DNA of 64,000 nucleotides from Anarhynchus alexandrinus (taxonomy: Eukaryota > Chordata > Aves > Charadriiformes > Charadriidae): the NCBI GenBank assembly GCA_008711295.1, contig VUYV01000213.1:656187-720186 (forward strand), in the 5' to 3' direction. The notes under the pieces are model-generated. The model saw only the letters and a program-made list of their open reading frames with translations, did no database searches and was not told the DNA's origin. Every line of letters starts with the position of its first letter. Position 1 is the first letter of the stretch. A program made the position numbers and the translations under genes. Shown piece by piece: positions 36,701 to 51,700 of the stretch.

Positions 36701-38998
36701 AAACTTATCCCAAGGTGTCTTTTTTAATAGCATTAGTACTTGGATTTTTTTCCCCACTTCTTTCAAATGCTGCAAGTCTTTTTTTTTTTCACTTTCATAA
36801 CATTCACCCCCTCTAACTCTATACTGTTGTGTAGTTAAGTCTCTTTTCCTCATATGTGTTGTAATTCAGTACTAGCTTTGATCACGACCATTCAGTTAAG
36901 TCTTCCTCTGCTTAATGGCTTGGATCCTACTCTTCCTGCATTTGCTATTCTTCTTGTTTCTTTGCTGTCATAACATTCTGTCAGTTGGGAAACTTTATTC
37001 CTGAAGGACAGATTTATGAGATTCGTAGTGTTACGCAGCTTATTTCACCTTAGAGTAATCCCTTTCGCTTTGACATTTTGTTAATCCATTTCTCTCTCTG
37101 CTCAGTCCCCACGTGTGCTAGCGTGGTGCTTCAGAAGGGCCTAGGTCAAATTTCAGTTACTTTTGATGAGAGGGAATAGCTAAAACTTTCTTTACTGTCT
37201 CATGATCCATTGTCAGTTTTCTAAGCCAAGCTCTGCCATTCCCTTGCTGAGTGAGGTCTAAGGTTTCTCCCTAACTTCAGCAGCAATGGGCAGCAAGCCG
37301 GTCTGGGGGGCCTTTGCAATTCTGAGTTTGGACTATTATCTTTGGGAGACTCCAGCACGTGCCAAAAGGCATCATTTTCATCTGTCACATGTTCTTTGCT
37401 TTTAGAATAGTTAATCCAGTCTGCTTGGCTAGTGTTACAGTTCTGACATTTAAATGCTGATTAATTAAATTTGCTGCTGAATCCACTGCTGAGCTGTGAT
37501 TACCACCTTCAATAAGCTGCTGCTGCTGTTTGGCTAAGAATGTAGAACTCATTTTTCAACGCTGCCACCATCAGACACTGGCAGCTTTGGACCCATTTTG
37601 CCAAGGAACATAATTTCCTCTTTCTTTCTGGCGTCTTTCCACTGGGTATCACTTCCAGCTACTTTACACACCACTGTAATACCACATAATGTTTCTTTCT
37701 TTAAAATTAAACAGCCTTCCACTTCTTTGGTTTGGGCAAGAATGTTTGGAGGTGAACTTTCAGGTGGTTTACCATACCTTCCACAAGAAAGTTTTCTATT
37801 TTTAGATGAAAAATTCTGGTTGTTTACAAGGTCTGACGGATGGCAGAACTGCTAAGAACAGCTTAGGCAGTGTTACATTTTCAGCAAAATACACATTTTT
37901 GGTAGATATTACAGGAAACACTGGGTCCAGCAGCTGTGGAAATATCTTATGATCCTTCACTGTTATTTTTGGAGTGTGTGTACAGAGGGGATTGGCTGGC
38001 CTTCTCTTTTGATTTTTTTGCTTATAGTAAGCTGAGAAGGGAAGTAGTTAGTAGTGTCTTGGACCTTTCGCTTGACATGAACTCCATGGATGCTGACTTA
38101 AGTCATGGATATTTTGTAATGGAGGTCTATAAACCTGAGAAATTTAGTTGAGCTAAGTGAGTTCCCATAATCGGTTCCTTTAAGTCAGTCCAGATATTAC
38201 GTAGTAAGGACATTATGTCTCTGTTTTGCATTCAAATCAGACTCAAAAGCTAAATGTAACAAACACGTTTACAGTGACACAGTGCAGAGCTAATTTATAG
38301 TTTAGAAATCAGCATGCTTAGAGACACAAATCAGTAACTTTATGAATACTTCTGGGCGTCTTTGTATTTCTGCTTGAAAGAAAAAATCAAGCAAAATAAC
38401 AATTAGACAAAAAGCAGTCTTAAAAAGTGCACAGTGTCACTGGCATTGGCTGTGTCAGCAAGTAATATGGTGCTGTTACAGTGGATGAACAGGTTGAAGT
38501 AGTCAGTATGGAGATCCCTATGTCTACAGTCCATAGAGCTGCAGAGATATACTTTGCAGTTGATTACGTCTGATTCCCTGTGCTAAATACCCCTTCCTAA
38601 GCACTGAAGCTGTTCAGAGGAGTGCTTATTTTTTCACACCCTTATGTCCCTGTTGGGGTGAAATAGTGCACAACTGGAACAGAGATTCCTTTCTAACTTC
38701 TTCTAGAAATAATCCGAGTTGCCTGCACCAAAGCCTCCCTGAGAGCTGAACCAGTTTGGAAATGTACATGTGCATAACTGGAGGATTTGCTTTAAAAATA
38801 AACCGCACTAATGTGGGCATAGCCATTATCTCCTGCAGCAATAAACTGTCAAAATGCACTGAGTAGTCTGAGTACAAACTATGTGGACTAGTTTTTAAAT
38901 TGTGCGTAGTAACAATGTAGCAAGCACCCATGGGGACATCTCATAAGCCCGAAGGGTGATTTTATGTAAAATAAAGCCTGAAACAAAGTAGGTTTCCC

Positions 38999-39523
38999 TC
39001 ACTCACTGTCACACTTGAGCACCAGAATGTGCACGGTGTCCAAGAAGTCTGAGAAACTGGTAACTCGGATTTTTTTTGCCCTAGGATCAGTTAGAGGATA
39101 TAAATGCTGGGAAAATGAGCTCTGAGAAGCTGGTAAACCACAGCTGCTGAGTTTTCCTTGCTCAAGCCCAGCATGCGCAAAACAGTGTCTCAGTTTCTTC
39201 CCAGCTCCCCCTTTTCTTGTATCTTTGTGCTTACTAATAGCATCTACCAAATCAGTCATGGGTACCATATCATAACCTTCATAAATTGGTTTTTGGATGA
39301 GGGCGGCTGTTGCTGTGAGAATAGCTGATAGAAGCAGCTTTAAGCTCTTTGTGGCAGAGGAAGATTTTGGAAGGTTTGGAGTAGGATAGCTATTCCTTTT
39401 TGTACCTGTTCCGGCTGTCACTTTGTTCTTTAGCTGATCAGTCCTTGCTGGTGCTATGTTGTCTGCTGGAAAGCATTTTCCATCGAGGCTGGAATCATGT
39501 CTTGGCTGGCCTGGAGACACCAT
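38999..39523 (-). other. orphan 174-codon open frame, antisense in intron (probably not a gene)
   Basis: I do not recognise this protein. The frame opens with an ATG whose context (AGGATGG, purine at -3 and G at +4) is favourable. It is Ser/Thr/Lys-rich early on, has one moderately hydrophobic stretch (LKLLLSAILTATAALI, residues about 61-76), and ends FSDFLDTVHILVLKCDSE. It is the longest open frame in the window outside CR1. No splice pattern, repeat homology or conserved motif supports it. It lies in a stretch somewhat less AT-rich than its surroundings, which lowers stop-codon density. Chance is the most likely explanation. Confidence 0.15.
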
Positions 39524-40044
39524 CCTATCTTGACAGGCAAGGACTGGGTTTCAGCTGTTCACATCTGTGTGACCTCCTGGCCGGACAGTGCAATCCACTT
39601 GCATACCAAACATTCAGCATGTAGGAAATTGTGTAAAACAGGGAGCTTAGTGCATTTGCCTGAGCAAGAGAGTCTCTTTTGGGAACGTATCAAACCTTTG
39701 CTTTTCAGATTGGCTTTCCACAGAAATTAGATTAAATTTCAAGGCTTTGAGTATCTTAAAACCACTCTGTCATACGGGCGCAAAAATCTGAAAGACAATG
39801 TAAGGTTTCACCATGGTGAAACCGGTAATGATCTGAAGCACAGGGGAAAACTGAAGAAAACTGAGGTTTATCCAGGCGGTTAAATCTCAGTGGGGTTGAT
39901 CTAATTTTGCCACATGAATTCTTTCAGGAAGTAGGAAACAGGACATGCTGTACCACCTTGTTGTCAGGAGCAACAGGAATGTTGTTGCCCATGCTTCTGT
40001 AGCATAAATATTTAATACTGCATATGTTCATATATATATCCATA

Positions 40045-40086
<42 letters not shown>
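40045..40086. repeat. (TG)n(TA)n compound microsatellite
   Basis: About twelve TG units (40045-40069) run directly into about eight TA units (40070-40086), preceded by a short ATAT block. It is probably length-polymorphic. Confidence 0.97.
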
Positions 40087-42683
40087 AACCCCAAACTCTA
40101 TCAAAGCAAGAAACATCTTTGCTTCTGCTTTTCCCCTGGAGGAAGGATCAAAGAAGGAACAATGTGCAACAGATGTTAGTCACATGGCTTAATGCAGTAT
40201 CATTTATAAAACTGAAGAATACAAATTTGCTTCTAGTTATGTTGTTGTTAGTAGATTAGCTCAGCTGAAATCTACTCAAAGTAGTCCCGAATTATGCAAG
40301 TATAAGAGAACAGAATTCGTCCTGCCCACACATATGGTTTATTTAGATTGTAAGAAGACTTTCCAAAACTTTATGTTGTTGTGTGTTTATGTTAATTAAA
40401 CCAATTCTGTTCAGTCATGAGCTTTTGTTTATACACAGTGAGTATTTTCAGGAATTATTTACTTAAACATGTAAAGACTGTTAAAAGATTCTGAGATGAC
40501 GAGTCCTATAGCAGTCCGTTTTTATTTTATGATTTAATTTCTTCATTAGTGTTGCTTTAAAGCTCAATGAAATGAAGAGCTTTTATATTCTGCAGTCTAC
40601 ACATGCACTTTTTTTCAGTTATCAAAACTATGAAAAAAGCCTTTTGCCAATGCAAGTATTTGCACTGTATCTTAAATACTATTGCAGCAATAATAAGTTC
40701 AAAATTATGTGTATTTTATTAGTTTTTCTTTTTCAATGACATAGTATTTTCATTCCTATAGCATTGTCTTTTTAGTGCTTCATTAATATTCACTTGGGAA
40801 GTTTTGCAAAAGCTAACCAAAGGTATTAAGATACATTGATACAAACCTTAGTCCTTGTGTAGCAGAGCATAAAATAGCCACCAATAATTTCATAGGTAAG
40901 TCAGTAGTATAACAAGAAGAACTCTAGAAAGTGACTTTAATGGTAAAGGGCTTTTATTGTTTAGTTGCACAACATAAGTTAATAGAACTAATCAGTAAGG
41001 AGTGTCCTTAGGTAACTCTGTGTTGTACTTTTGTTTTCATACACATGCCTACCAGGCATTATGTATGCAGTAAATTAGTAACAGGTACAAGCTAATGAAT
41101 ACATTACATATTTGGTGTGAAACTATACTGTGCAAGCTTGTGTAATACATTCTGGACACCTTGAAATTATTCTTTTAATGAAAAGTAGTTGTGTGTTCAG
41201 TTAAAATCTGGGAAGGTAGGTGGCAACATTTTGTAGAAAGGAGTAGAGAAATGTACAGAGAACTTTTCCAGTGATTAATAGCAGTGATAACATTTTACTT
41301 AACACGAAAGACAGATTTCACTTTTCTGAGGTATTTTTTAGTTGTTTGACACTAGGGGCAGAGTATGTGTGCTATTTTTAAACAGAATTCAGCAAATAAA
41401 TAATTTGTGCTTAAAAACATCTGGCATCTCAGGGCATAAGAATTTTTAATTAATGTCTGCATAACAAGACTGAAACAAGCTAAGTTTGTTATATTTGCGT
41501 TCTAAATTGCTGATTAATGCAATGTCTAAGGAGGATTAAACAGGAATTACTAATATTTTTCTCCGTCTCAAAGTGAATTGGTTTTTTACTTCTGTCTCTC
41601 TCTTTAGTCTTATATTGTCTTAAATATGATTCTTTGGGAAGGCAAAGAAGGGAGTTTGTTCTTATTTTGTGACAGCTGCATTTGTTTATGATCTTTTTAG
41701 TTGTGAGTTGTAATAATTTGACCTAAAATGGACAGATGTTTGAACTCCTATATAAAATCATATTCTTAACGGTGGAGCTTACTGCTCAACAAGAATGCTG
41801 AATGTGTCAAAGCAGAAAAACTTTTCCAATAATAACCACCTTGAAAGCAGAAAAGAACAGAGCTGTCAGTCTGTGAGGCTATCCAGATGAAGATATCAAA
41901 CTTCCATCATTACATTTTCTCTCTACTTACAATTAATGTCACACATAAATCACATTATCGTGATAGCAGACCATTAAAAACTCTGCAACCCAAAAGATAA
42001 GGAGAATTCCACTTCTCATTTTTTTCTATGTGATTTACTGCTACTCAATGAATTTTAACATAGACTAATTTTAAGTGAAATGGACATTGTACGCACTAAA
42101 GATGACACAAAAATCTTACAGCTGGATTACAGTAAAGAGAACTGCTGGCATCTCTAGAAGTCAGGACATTTGTATAGTGCACTGCCTCTTCTCTGTCTAC
42201 TCACATTTAGTCGTCATTCTCTCTACTCTCACAGGTTTTCTCAGAGTTGCCATAACTTCTCAGTCACATGAAAAAGTCAACATTCTCTACAGTTTTCATT
42301 CTTCACGTGATGAGTAATGTATTTGGTAGTTGTTGAAAGTATTACTGCCTGAATGTCTGGCTGAGGCCTGACTGCTGTTCAGTTGCGTGCCCTCAGCTTC
42401 CATTGGGAGCCAAATGTTTTCACTGTTTTTCAGAAAGTGCTCAGCTCTCCTCAGATCACTGCCCTTGCTTTGTAGCATAACCATAACTGGCCTAAAAAAC
42501 TTTGATTTGGTATAATATATCCTCTTTTGAAACATATGCATAGCTTTTATTTGTGCTAATGGGCATTGCATGCTCACAAAGAGGGGGAAGGATAACCATT
42601 TGTCTGAGATTTACATAGTCTCTGTGATGTTATTTTTAAAGATTTCTGGATTGTATTCAGGCATAAGATTTTCTTCACAGAGT

Positions 42684-42703
42684 TCCTACTGACGTCAGTA
42701 GGA
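42684..42703. promoter_or_regulatory. perfect 20-bp palindrome centred on a CRE core (TGACGTCA)
   Basis: TCCTACTGACGTCAGTAGGA is a perfect inverted repeat. Its core TGACGTCA (42690-42697) is the full consensus for CREB/ATF bZIP dimers, and it contains a CpG in an otherwise CpG-poor intron. The palindromic extension of six bases on each side goes beyond what bZIP binding needs. That it regulates AOPEP or a neighbour is inference only. Confidence 0.5.
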
Positions 42704-45700
42704 GGTATGCTTTCATATCTGGAGAGCATAGTCATTTGTTTTTAACTACATACATATGGATCAGTGCTTAGATACCAAGATTATAGGAGCCAGAGAAATA
42801 CCTAAATAGAGAGACACGGGTGGAGAGGCTAAAAATATACACATAGTTCTAGATATTTTAATCTACTATAGTATGTCTGAAAATGCAAGGCACTCTTAAG
42901 ATGTTGATCTTGGGACTTACAAAAATGAGAGAGATTAATCTGTGATCATTCACAATTAGTTTATAAATTTAACTTGCCCTTGGATAAAAAATAAACTAAA
43001 ACCAAACCTTGAGTTAAACTAGTCTCAGTTGATGGATAGATGTGCTAGAAAGCTTGCCCTCTACCTTACATCTTTTGCATAGCCAGATGTAGTCAAGCAC
43101 AAATTATCCAGATCTGAATGTAATATTGTGCTGTAATCTTGTTGTGAAGGTAATGATACAATATCATATTAAAAATGGCTGTATTACATTAAGTTTTTTT
43201 TAGTCTGCCAGTTTGTTCCTTTTCATTCTGATTAGATTTTGCTTTTACCATTCCAAATTGATAAAAGAAGAAATCCTTCCTGTTTATAAAGTGTTATCAC
43301 ACTGATCTTTTATTTTTCCGTTCTTGACTTGATTGAAAATGTGAGATAGATTATAAATCACAGCTAGCCACCTTCTCACGTCATTTTAGCATTCTATTTT
43401 CCACGTGTGTATGGGACTTTGTCCTGTGATTTTTTGAATAGTCAACTTTATGCCTTTTTATGTTGGTTGAAAATGAGTTTATATTTTGAAATATGCAATG
43501 CATATCTACTTGTGTGTATCTTTTTGCATATACTGTCAGTATAGTTACCACTAATACTACGTGTACAGTGAAAAAGAGTCTGTTATGTGTGCAGTGTTTT
43601 TAAGTTGGGGGCTAAAACAGTTGATCACTTTCTTCCTCCAAAAGGTATCAGTGCTTCTGGTAGCTGGATATTTGGAATAAGGTAAAACTCTTAAAGAAAG
43701 AGTTTTTCATTGTTATTTGGTTTGATATAATTTTTTAAGTGTTTTTCTACAGGTGACCATTGTGGTCCAAATTATCTGCTTGTGTTAATAGGTATGAGGT
43801 TGTATTACTGATAACCTAGCTGAAGAAATCAGGTGGCTAAATTAAAATCTGATACGTTTATCTACAGAGATTCTCATTTCTGACTGAGTTGAGAAGAGTG
43901 TGGGTGAGAGAATTCAGTTGTATTCTTTGTGTTTGGTATCAGGTGTAGGACCAAGATTTTTCATCTTGTGTGCAAGTTCCTGTCATGAGACTAAACTAGC
44001 TATTTTTGCCAGTGGAATTGCTTCTTAGCACCCCAGGCTTTTCACCTGAGTTGATTAGGTGCTAGTCTGACAGTACAGGAGTTAGTTAAGGTGGTTGCTC
44101 TGGATGACTACGGTATCTATGCTGCTGTCACCTGTAAATAACCCTGGGATCTCCTAGACAGTATGGGAACTGTGGGTCTCAATACTTTTGCCACAACAGT
44201 CAGCAGTCTTCGGACTCCTAAATGAGAGCCTGAAAAGGAAGTCTTAAGAGTCACACTTTTATTACGGTAGTATCTGCCTTCTTAGGGTTCAGGTCGGAGG
44301 CGATACAGGTTTGAAACAGGTTACGTTGAGTGCCTCCTGTGAGTGACTGTCAATATGCATGTTCCCCTTCAGAGTGTACTTGCACATGTGCATCTGAGCT
44401 GATAAAGCTTTTTCTAGGCAAAAGAATCTGTACCTTGTACACAGCCAGCTTTTGTGCTCTGTGCTGAATGCATGGAGGGCAATGAATGTCTTCCGTTCTT
44501 TAGTACCTCTTAGTTCTGGCTTTTGCTTAGGTAAAGCATTCTGAGGCTTCTTAGTCCATTGTTTTTTTCCTTCTATGCTTCTGAAGTAAATTAAAAAAAT
44601 TACAAGTGTGTAAAAATTTGCAAATTACAAATAACTAGTCCTCCTTATTTTGTGCAATACTTTTAAATAAACCTAGTTTGCAAAAGCTGTAAATATGAAT
44701 AGTATACAAATACATTTGTGTTACTAAAAGTCTAAGTGATTGTGCTCCTGGAACCAAATTTTTTTTTTTGTTTCGTTTATGATTGTCTCTCGCTTTTTCC
44801 ACAGTAATTAGAAAAACATAAAGTTGTGTTACATGCAGCATTTAAAAACCCAACTGCCTTTTCCCAAGTGCATAATTCATAGGAAGAATTAGCCAACGTT
44901 CAGATAGAAAGAATTGTGCTAATATAGGCTGCTGTTACAGTTCTGCAGTTATGCCATAGAGAGACAAGGAGCCTCAAAATAATTTCCTTTCCTGGATCAT
45001 GGATTTTGTGAGAGAGTTGCTACCTGTGAACTGAGATTAATCTGTTGCCATTTATGGATAGGAGGAACTAACATAGGAGATATGGATCTGCCACTGACAG
45101 GCTCATTAGAACTTTCCTGTCGATAGAAGAGTGCCATGTATTCTCTTTTACAAGTAGGCTAGTTTTTTTCTGGTTAAATTGTCAGTGTTCACAACTTAGT
45201 TAAAAATATCTGCTCTCTTATTTTGTGTACAAAAGTCAGAAAGGCACAGTGAAGCAGCTCTGGCAAATGCCAGCACCTGATTATTTCCTACCGCATGATG
45301 TTTAAATTGAATGTGACCTGGAGCATGCATTGGACGAGGAACTTGCAAATACAGATGGTTTGGGGTTTTCTTTTCATGGTACTAACTGCAGAGAGCAGCG
45401 TGCTGCTCCAGAAGCCTTTGATGAAGCTCTGTGCAGTAGTTGCACATATTCCTTTATGAGATCCCAGAGAATGAGGTTGTTGTGTGCTCATTATTCCTGG
45501 GGTCTGTTTTGTAATGTGCTTTGCAAAGATCTCTTGTGGCAATTCCTTTGTGTAATGTTCGTGTGAGGCCAGCAAGGAAGTCGGTGAGATGGTCTGTGCT
45601 TCCGTGCCATCAGTGTGCTGAAGATACCCACCTCCCTTGCCGTCATACCCAGATGGTGCAGGCTCTGCTTTCCCACTGTTTGTTTGATTCATGGGCTTAC

Positions 45701-48700
45701 ATAAAGAGGAGTTGGATGAGTTTCAGCTAGAGGTAATGCTTATATGAAGAAAAGAAAAATATAGTGGTGCTTAGTCTCATTCCACTGTTGAGAAAGAATG
45801 CTCGCCCTCTTTCAAGAAGTCTCATCTTCTGCTAATTTATTGGATTCTGCTAATTCTGTGGAATCATTGTTGGTTACAGCTTTTTTTGCAAGAGGCACAT
45901 TTTTACCAAATAACTAATTTGTGGTGAGAATTATTGGTCAATGAGCAGATCTTCTTTATTTAGCTCAATTTAGACCCTCCTGTTTTAATTCAGGATGTGG
46001 ATAGTCTTCTTGTGTGGGTATTGGAGGCCTGCTGTCTCGAGTCTATTGTTGTGTTTTTTTTAAAGTTCAATTATAAACTTGCCCAAAGTTTTATGTTTTG
46101 AAGTGTTTTATACATGTGAATATTAGAATAAAATTCTAGTCTGAGATACACGTATGTCTCTCTCCCATTGAAATAACAATAGTCATATGCATACATCTAA
46201 AGAACTGAACTTGGCTTTAAGCGTTTTCTCAAATAGATATAAGGTATGAACACAATTTGCTTTAATTTCTCTGTATGGGTATACCTGAAAGGACTCAGAA
46301 CAGTCACTGCAGAGGAACACTGTGATTCTTGCAAGTGTTTGCCTTCTGTGTTGCATTTCTTGCTTTATTTTTTTATCTTTTTCAGCTATCTTTGAAGTTA
46401 CCTTTTTCTGATTTGTATGCAGGATATGCTTTATGACTGCGAGGGACCCAAAGCTGATGAACTGTTTTGTGTCTGATCAGAATCTTGCCCCTGCACGATA
46501 AGATAAGCATCACACCTCTGATGCAGCCAGTCCCTGTACCTCTAGGGAGCAACAGATTGTTAGTAGCTTTACTTATGTCTCCTGCATTTACAGCACATTT
46601 GTACTGATGTTTCTGCTTTGGTAGTATGACCAGCTTAAATTTCATTCTAATTTTGTCAAATTGTCGAATAAAGCTGCAGCACTGTAGCGGCCAGGAAAAT
46701 GATAGGCTGGACAGTAACATATTTATGATCTAAATTCTTCCTGTTTTTCAATTCCAAGGCTGCTGTCATTTTTCCATGTTACCAGTCCAATGTATGTGGT
46801 CAAGACTTGTCTGCAGATGTCTACGTTAACTGAAGAATTATTTCTGTACATGTTTATTGTTTGTTTTGTTTTTTAATTGAAGGAAAATCCTTCTGAACAA
46901 ATAAACAAAGCTGGTAAAGTTTGGGAGTTGGTAAGCTGATTGATTCTTGACATTGCATAGTGGGTTACTTTATTTGGGTGGTAGCTTAATCGAACTTTTC
47001 TGCACATCACTACCTGATCTTTATATAGGAAGCAAGATATATGCCTTCGGAAGGTTTCAGCTTAAAAATAGTACAGTATGGAATTCCTTGAAGAAAAGTG
47101 TATTCTGCATATTCTGAGTAAGTTGGCATTATAGACTGGGGATTTTCCTTTACTGGGCTATTTTATGCCTAAGTCCAACTTTCTTGTACAGTTACAACTC
47201 AGTGGTGCTGGCGTCATATGTAGATGTATGTGGGGGAGCAGTATAGCCATCCAGGAACATTATGTTGCTAGTTCTTGACCCAACGCTGTGTCAGCTCCTG
47301 TGTGTCTGTACTTAAATAGTATGTTTGGTTTTGAAGTAGAATACTGCCTGATATTCCTGAGAGGATTTTGAATGGCAGATGAGAGTTGATTGGAGAGGAA
47401 ACTTGTCCTCTTTCTGAGGTGTGGTTTAAGGCTCCCTAAGGAAATCTAAGATTCTGATCTGTCTCCTAAGAGCTTTGTGTTTGCAGTTGTAAACACAAAC
47501 ACAGACGCCTCCAGAGTTTACCCATGTCTTGGATTAGTTCCTGCATGTTAATATAGCAGAATTAAACTGCAATGGCAATGTTACTAAGAGCTTGAAGGAA
47601 GCAGCTGGTAGTTAAGAATCTTACCGAGGGTAAAGGGCTTGATTATGGTCATGTGTATTACTTCTGGCTCCCATCTGATGCTTGTAACATAGCTGAAGGA
47701 GGAGTTACAGGGGATCTGTAAGATGGTTCAAGGCCTGTCTCTTCTGGAAAAGGGGATGGGACCACATAATTTATTATTAACTTCAGATAGTTAGATGTTT
47801 TAGCCCTTTTGTCATAATGTTGGGATTAAAAAAGAAAAAGGTTTTAACCCTGCTTGCAGATGCTAAGCTTTCTAGCGGATTCAGTTTGAGTATACATACA
47901 AAACGTGGTTGGAAAGTCCTGTGCTGCCCCTTGCCACAGTTGTTACGCACTGGTAACTTTTTATTTTCGTTTTTATATAGCAGTTTTTACTGCTTTAAAA
48001 AAAAAGACAGAAAACTGTTGGTGATGCACCAAAATACTATGGCACAAAAGGATTCCCTTTCCCCTCACTCTGACACTCGGAAATTTCTTAGTATTGACTC
48101 ATTAGGCTTGAAAGCACTTTGAGAACATACAGACACCCATGCTGACACCATAATTCTTACAAAGTGTCAGTGAGATGGTTCATTTCTGTTACTATCATAG
48201 TTTCAAATGACCCGTTTCATCTTGCTACCTTTGGCTTTGTTATCTTAAGCCAGGGGAAAACATGTTGTTACTATTATTGTGACTACTTTGAGCATATTCT
48301 TAAGCCTGTTGATCGCAGTGGAAATGATAGCAAGGGTCTGCTCCTTTGTATGTAATTCATCGGATGTTTTTCAACCTTTCTATTGTAAACTTGTCCTTTA
48401 TTTATTATCTGCCTAGAAACCACTCTCTTGATCACATAATTTTCAGATTTTTGACATCTGAATGGGATGCATACATACAATTCTTAATGGTGGGTGATTT
48501 TAATCTTCACAGTGACAATAAATCTGGCAAATCCCTCAAGCAATGGTGTGGACTCCTTGATGTTTTGATCCCTTTCTACTTACTGATTTAAAAATGTAGG
48601 GTTGGTGTCTATTGTTATTACTAATGCACAAATGTTAAAGCAGGTATTCCAACAAACCTTAATTTCATTTAATCATTATCACCTGCTTATTCGAGGCTTT

Positions 48701-51700
48701 AGCCAGTGTGAGTTAGGTCTCTTTGGCAGTAGATTATTTCTCTTTCATAAGGTACAGGAAACTGTTCTAATTCTCATTGTTTTCCTACTTGACTTGTAAG
48801 TACAAGTAGAGAAGACCAGATTGAACTGACTTGATATACTGTTCTGTAATGACATGAATGTCCATATGCTTGTTTTGGAAATGTTCAATACCTAACAACA
48901 TTCAGTAAATAACAGTGAAAAATGTGTTGAATGGAGAGAGGACATTATAGGATGCATTGAGGGGAAGCTGAGCAGTAGTGATATTAATACCATGGTTTAT
49001 TTCAGTTCTGAGACTTTTGCAGGGAATGCACTGATAAAGATAATAAAATGAGGGATGGTTGTTATAATTCTTTTATACCAAACGTCTGAAAAAATTCTTT
49101 GCTAGTTCCTGTGCTTTCTCTGCCACTGCCAAATTTTTAAGTTTTTTAGGTTGCATACAGAGCAGATTCCTCGGATGTGTTGGTCATCTCCAAATTATTC
49201 TACATCCTTGTGTTTATTCATTGATGTGTGAGGGAAGGAATGAAAAACAGATTTCTGTATCCTGAGAACAATCATTTAGCCCTTGTGTCTGTTCCACTGT
49301 ATTTAAAATAAAAATGATAATTCTTCTCTTCAAAAGTGGATTAACATGTGTAGTCCATTTAGAGATTTTTTTTGGAAACATTTCTCATAGGAAAGAACAT
49401 TCTTTGAAACGTACAGGCAGATTTTCATACCTGTGTGGGTAAAGTAGCTATTTATTTAGAACTTTTAAAGTGTATTAAACTATATCAATTGCCCATTCAA
49501 CACAATTTCATCTGAAGTCACCTTCCATCTGTTCCATCCAAAAAATTGCAACATTGTTTAATTTTTAGAAGAAATATATTAATTAAGAACCCTCACTCTT
49601 TCCAAATTATGTCCATACTACCATCAAACCTTAAACCTTATTTTACATTTCATTTATTGAATTTCTGTCATAGATTTATTCTGATCATGCTTACTAAGGA
49701 AAGGTTGGGGTTTTTTTGAGAAAAGCTGAACTGTGGAACTACAGAATTTTTCAGAGTACTGCCAAATTATTATAGCTTGTCCTATAGAAATTAGCAGCTA
49801 TTATGTTGTGGGTCATTATATTTCACTGGAAATTTGAAACATTATTTTTCATTTTTCCAAGGGCTGATATGTGATACATTTAATTCTGAGTGTTGTCACA
49901 GGAATTTTCTCTGTACACATGTGTGCTTCCCGGTAGGTTGGCGCTGTTGGAGATTTGCTCTGGGGCTAGTAGGGATCGCATGATATAGACTGAGAGTTAA
50001 ACTGTTGAAATTGGTGGAGAAACACATGTAAGAACGTTTTTGTCTTTAGGAAGATCAGAAGGACATGTAGACTGCTGAGAGTGCTTCAAAAGAGGAGAGA
50101 AGTGTGCTGTATATTTTCTTTATCTGTGAGGGAATTGGGTCTGTGATGAATTTGGGGGAAATGAATTGAGAATTGTGGGTTTGAGAATATGAAAAATTTG
50201 CTTGGAGGTTTTGGTTTGTGAATAAAACAACACTTGTGTTTTCTGGGATGATTTTTGCATTTCCCTTGTCTGTGGTTGCATGAAGGAAATAGATGGTTTC
50301 ATTCCTTTCAATTTAAAGGCCAGTCCGTTTTCTTGCCAGGTGGCAGGCATCTGGTTTGTGATGACTGCCTGCTCTTTCCACAATACTGCATAAATTATGT
50401 CCCTGCTTAACAAAGGAGGTTACTATGTGCTTTGATATTACAAGTGTATAATAATTTTGACCTCTAAGTCAAGTTTTAAATGTTGAAATAGAACAGTGAA
50501 GTCATATTCATTTGATAATCTGTCTCATTCATGATATGATGCTGCATTGATATTTATAAAGGTTCCTTTCCCCTTCATTATATCATAATTTTAGAATTTC
50601 AAGCATCTTTAAGTTTACTTGGAAAATTGTTATCTTCTGCTTAAATTGTTTGAAGGTGAAATTTAAGGTCGTGTTTTGAACTGTAAAGAGCCGGTACAGT
50701 GAATTTGCTGGAATATTCTTTCTCATTTGTTGTATGCAAAGCTATTTTGTCAAATAAACATCAGGGACTTCACTGTCAGGAATACCTGTTTCAAATAACC
50801 ACCAGCTTGGTAGTGATAGATGCTGAGTTAAAGCTATGAAGTAATTCAGAATAGCCTTGGTAGTCTTTTTGAAGATAACTTGTAGGCCACCAAAAGAAAG
50901 GTGCATATGGCTTGTTCACCCAGGACATTTTCAGAGGCCTAAATTAGACCTTAACATGATGAAGTGAGGAAGGAGACTTGCTTGTCCGTGATTGAAATGG
51001 CTTTGCTACTATCTTGTGTATCTTACATATATGTCTCGTATTTCAAAGGTTTCTGTCTTCACACATAAATCTTTTTGCACTTCTCAGTGATAGCTGAAGC
51101 ACTGTTTTATTTTACTTACAGTACAGTGCTCCAGACAAAAAAGCAACATACCAGAGACAAGATCGTTAGTTTAGAGAGAACACAAAGTTATTTCTAAGTA
51201 ACTGTAGAACGTGATTATGAGCTGTTTGGGGAAATTTTTCTCTTCCCCACTGCCTTCAGCAGTATAATAAGGTAAAATCTTCAGGGCAGTGCTGCTTTTC
51301 TGATTTTGATTTTGTGTGATGTATTTGTAATGCTAAACATTACATATTAATATTGCATAGTATGTATATGTAAAATCAGTATGTCCAAGTTATGTCTTGG
51401 AACAAACAGTTTTACAGATGCTAAACTGTGCACATCCTTCTAAATTCAAACCATTCGTCCGTTATGGCCAGTATAAACCAACAGTCTCTACTTACTGCTG
51501 TTTACTTTTTTCTTATAATATCTGAGAAACGGGCTTCTGATTTTGAACAGATCCTGGTCTTATTGTGCTGTCTGATAGCGGCAGAGTAGATATGTTATTT
51601 GTCTCTTGAAGCTTAATTTCTGCTTTTGCTTGGCCAGTTGGTCTGAGTTAGTACAGCAGTGCTTATGTAAAAATGCAAATTCTTTAGGTTCCCAGAAAAA

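Noticed and set aside
45288..45692. 134-codon minus-strand open frame
   Set aside because: Unrecognised sequence with no supporting structure; overlapping open frames of similar quality occur on the + strand.
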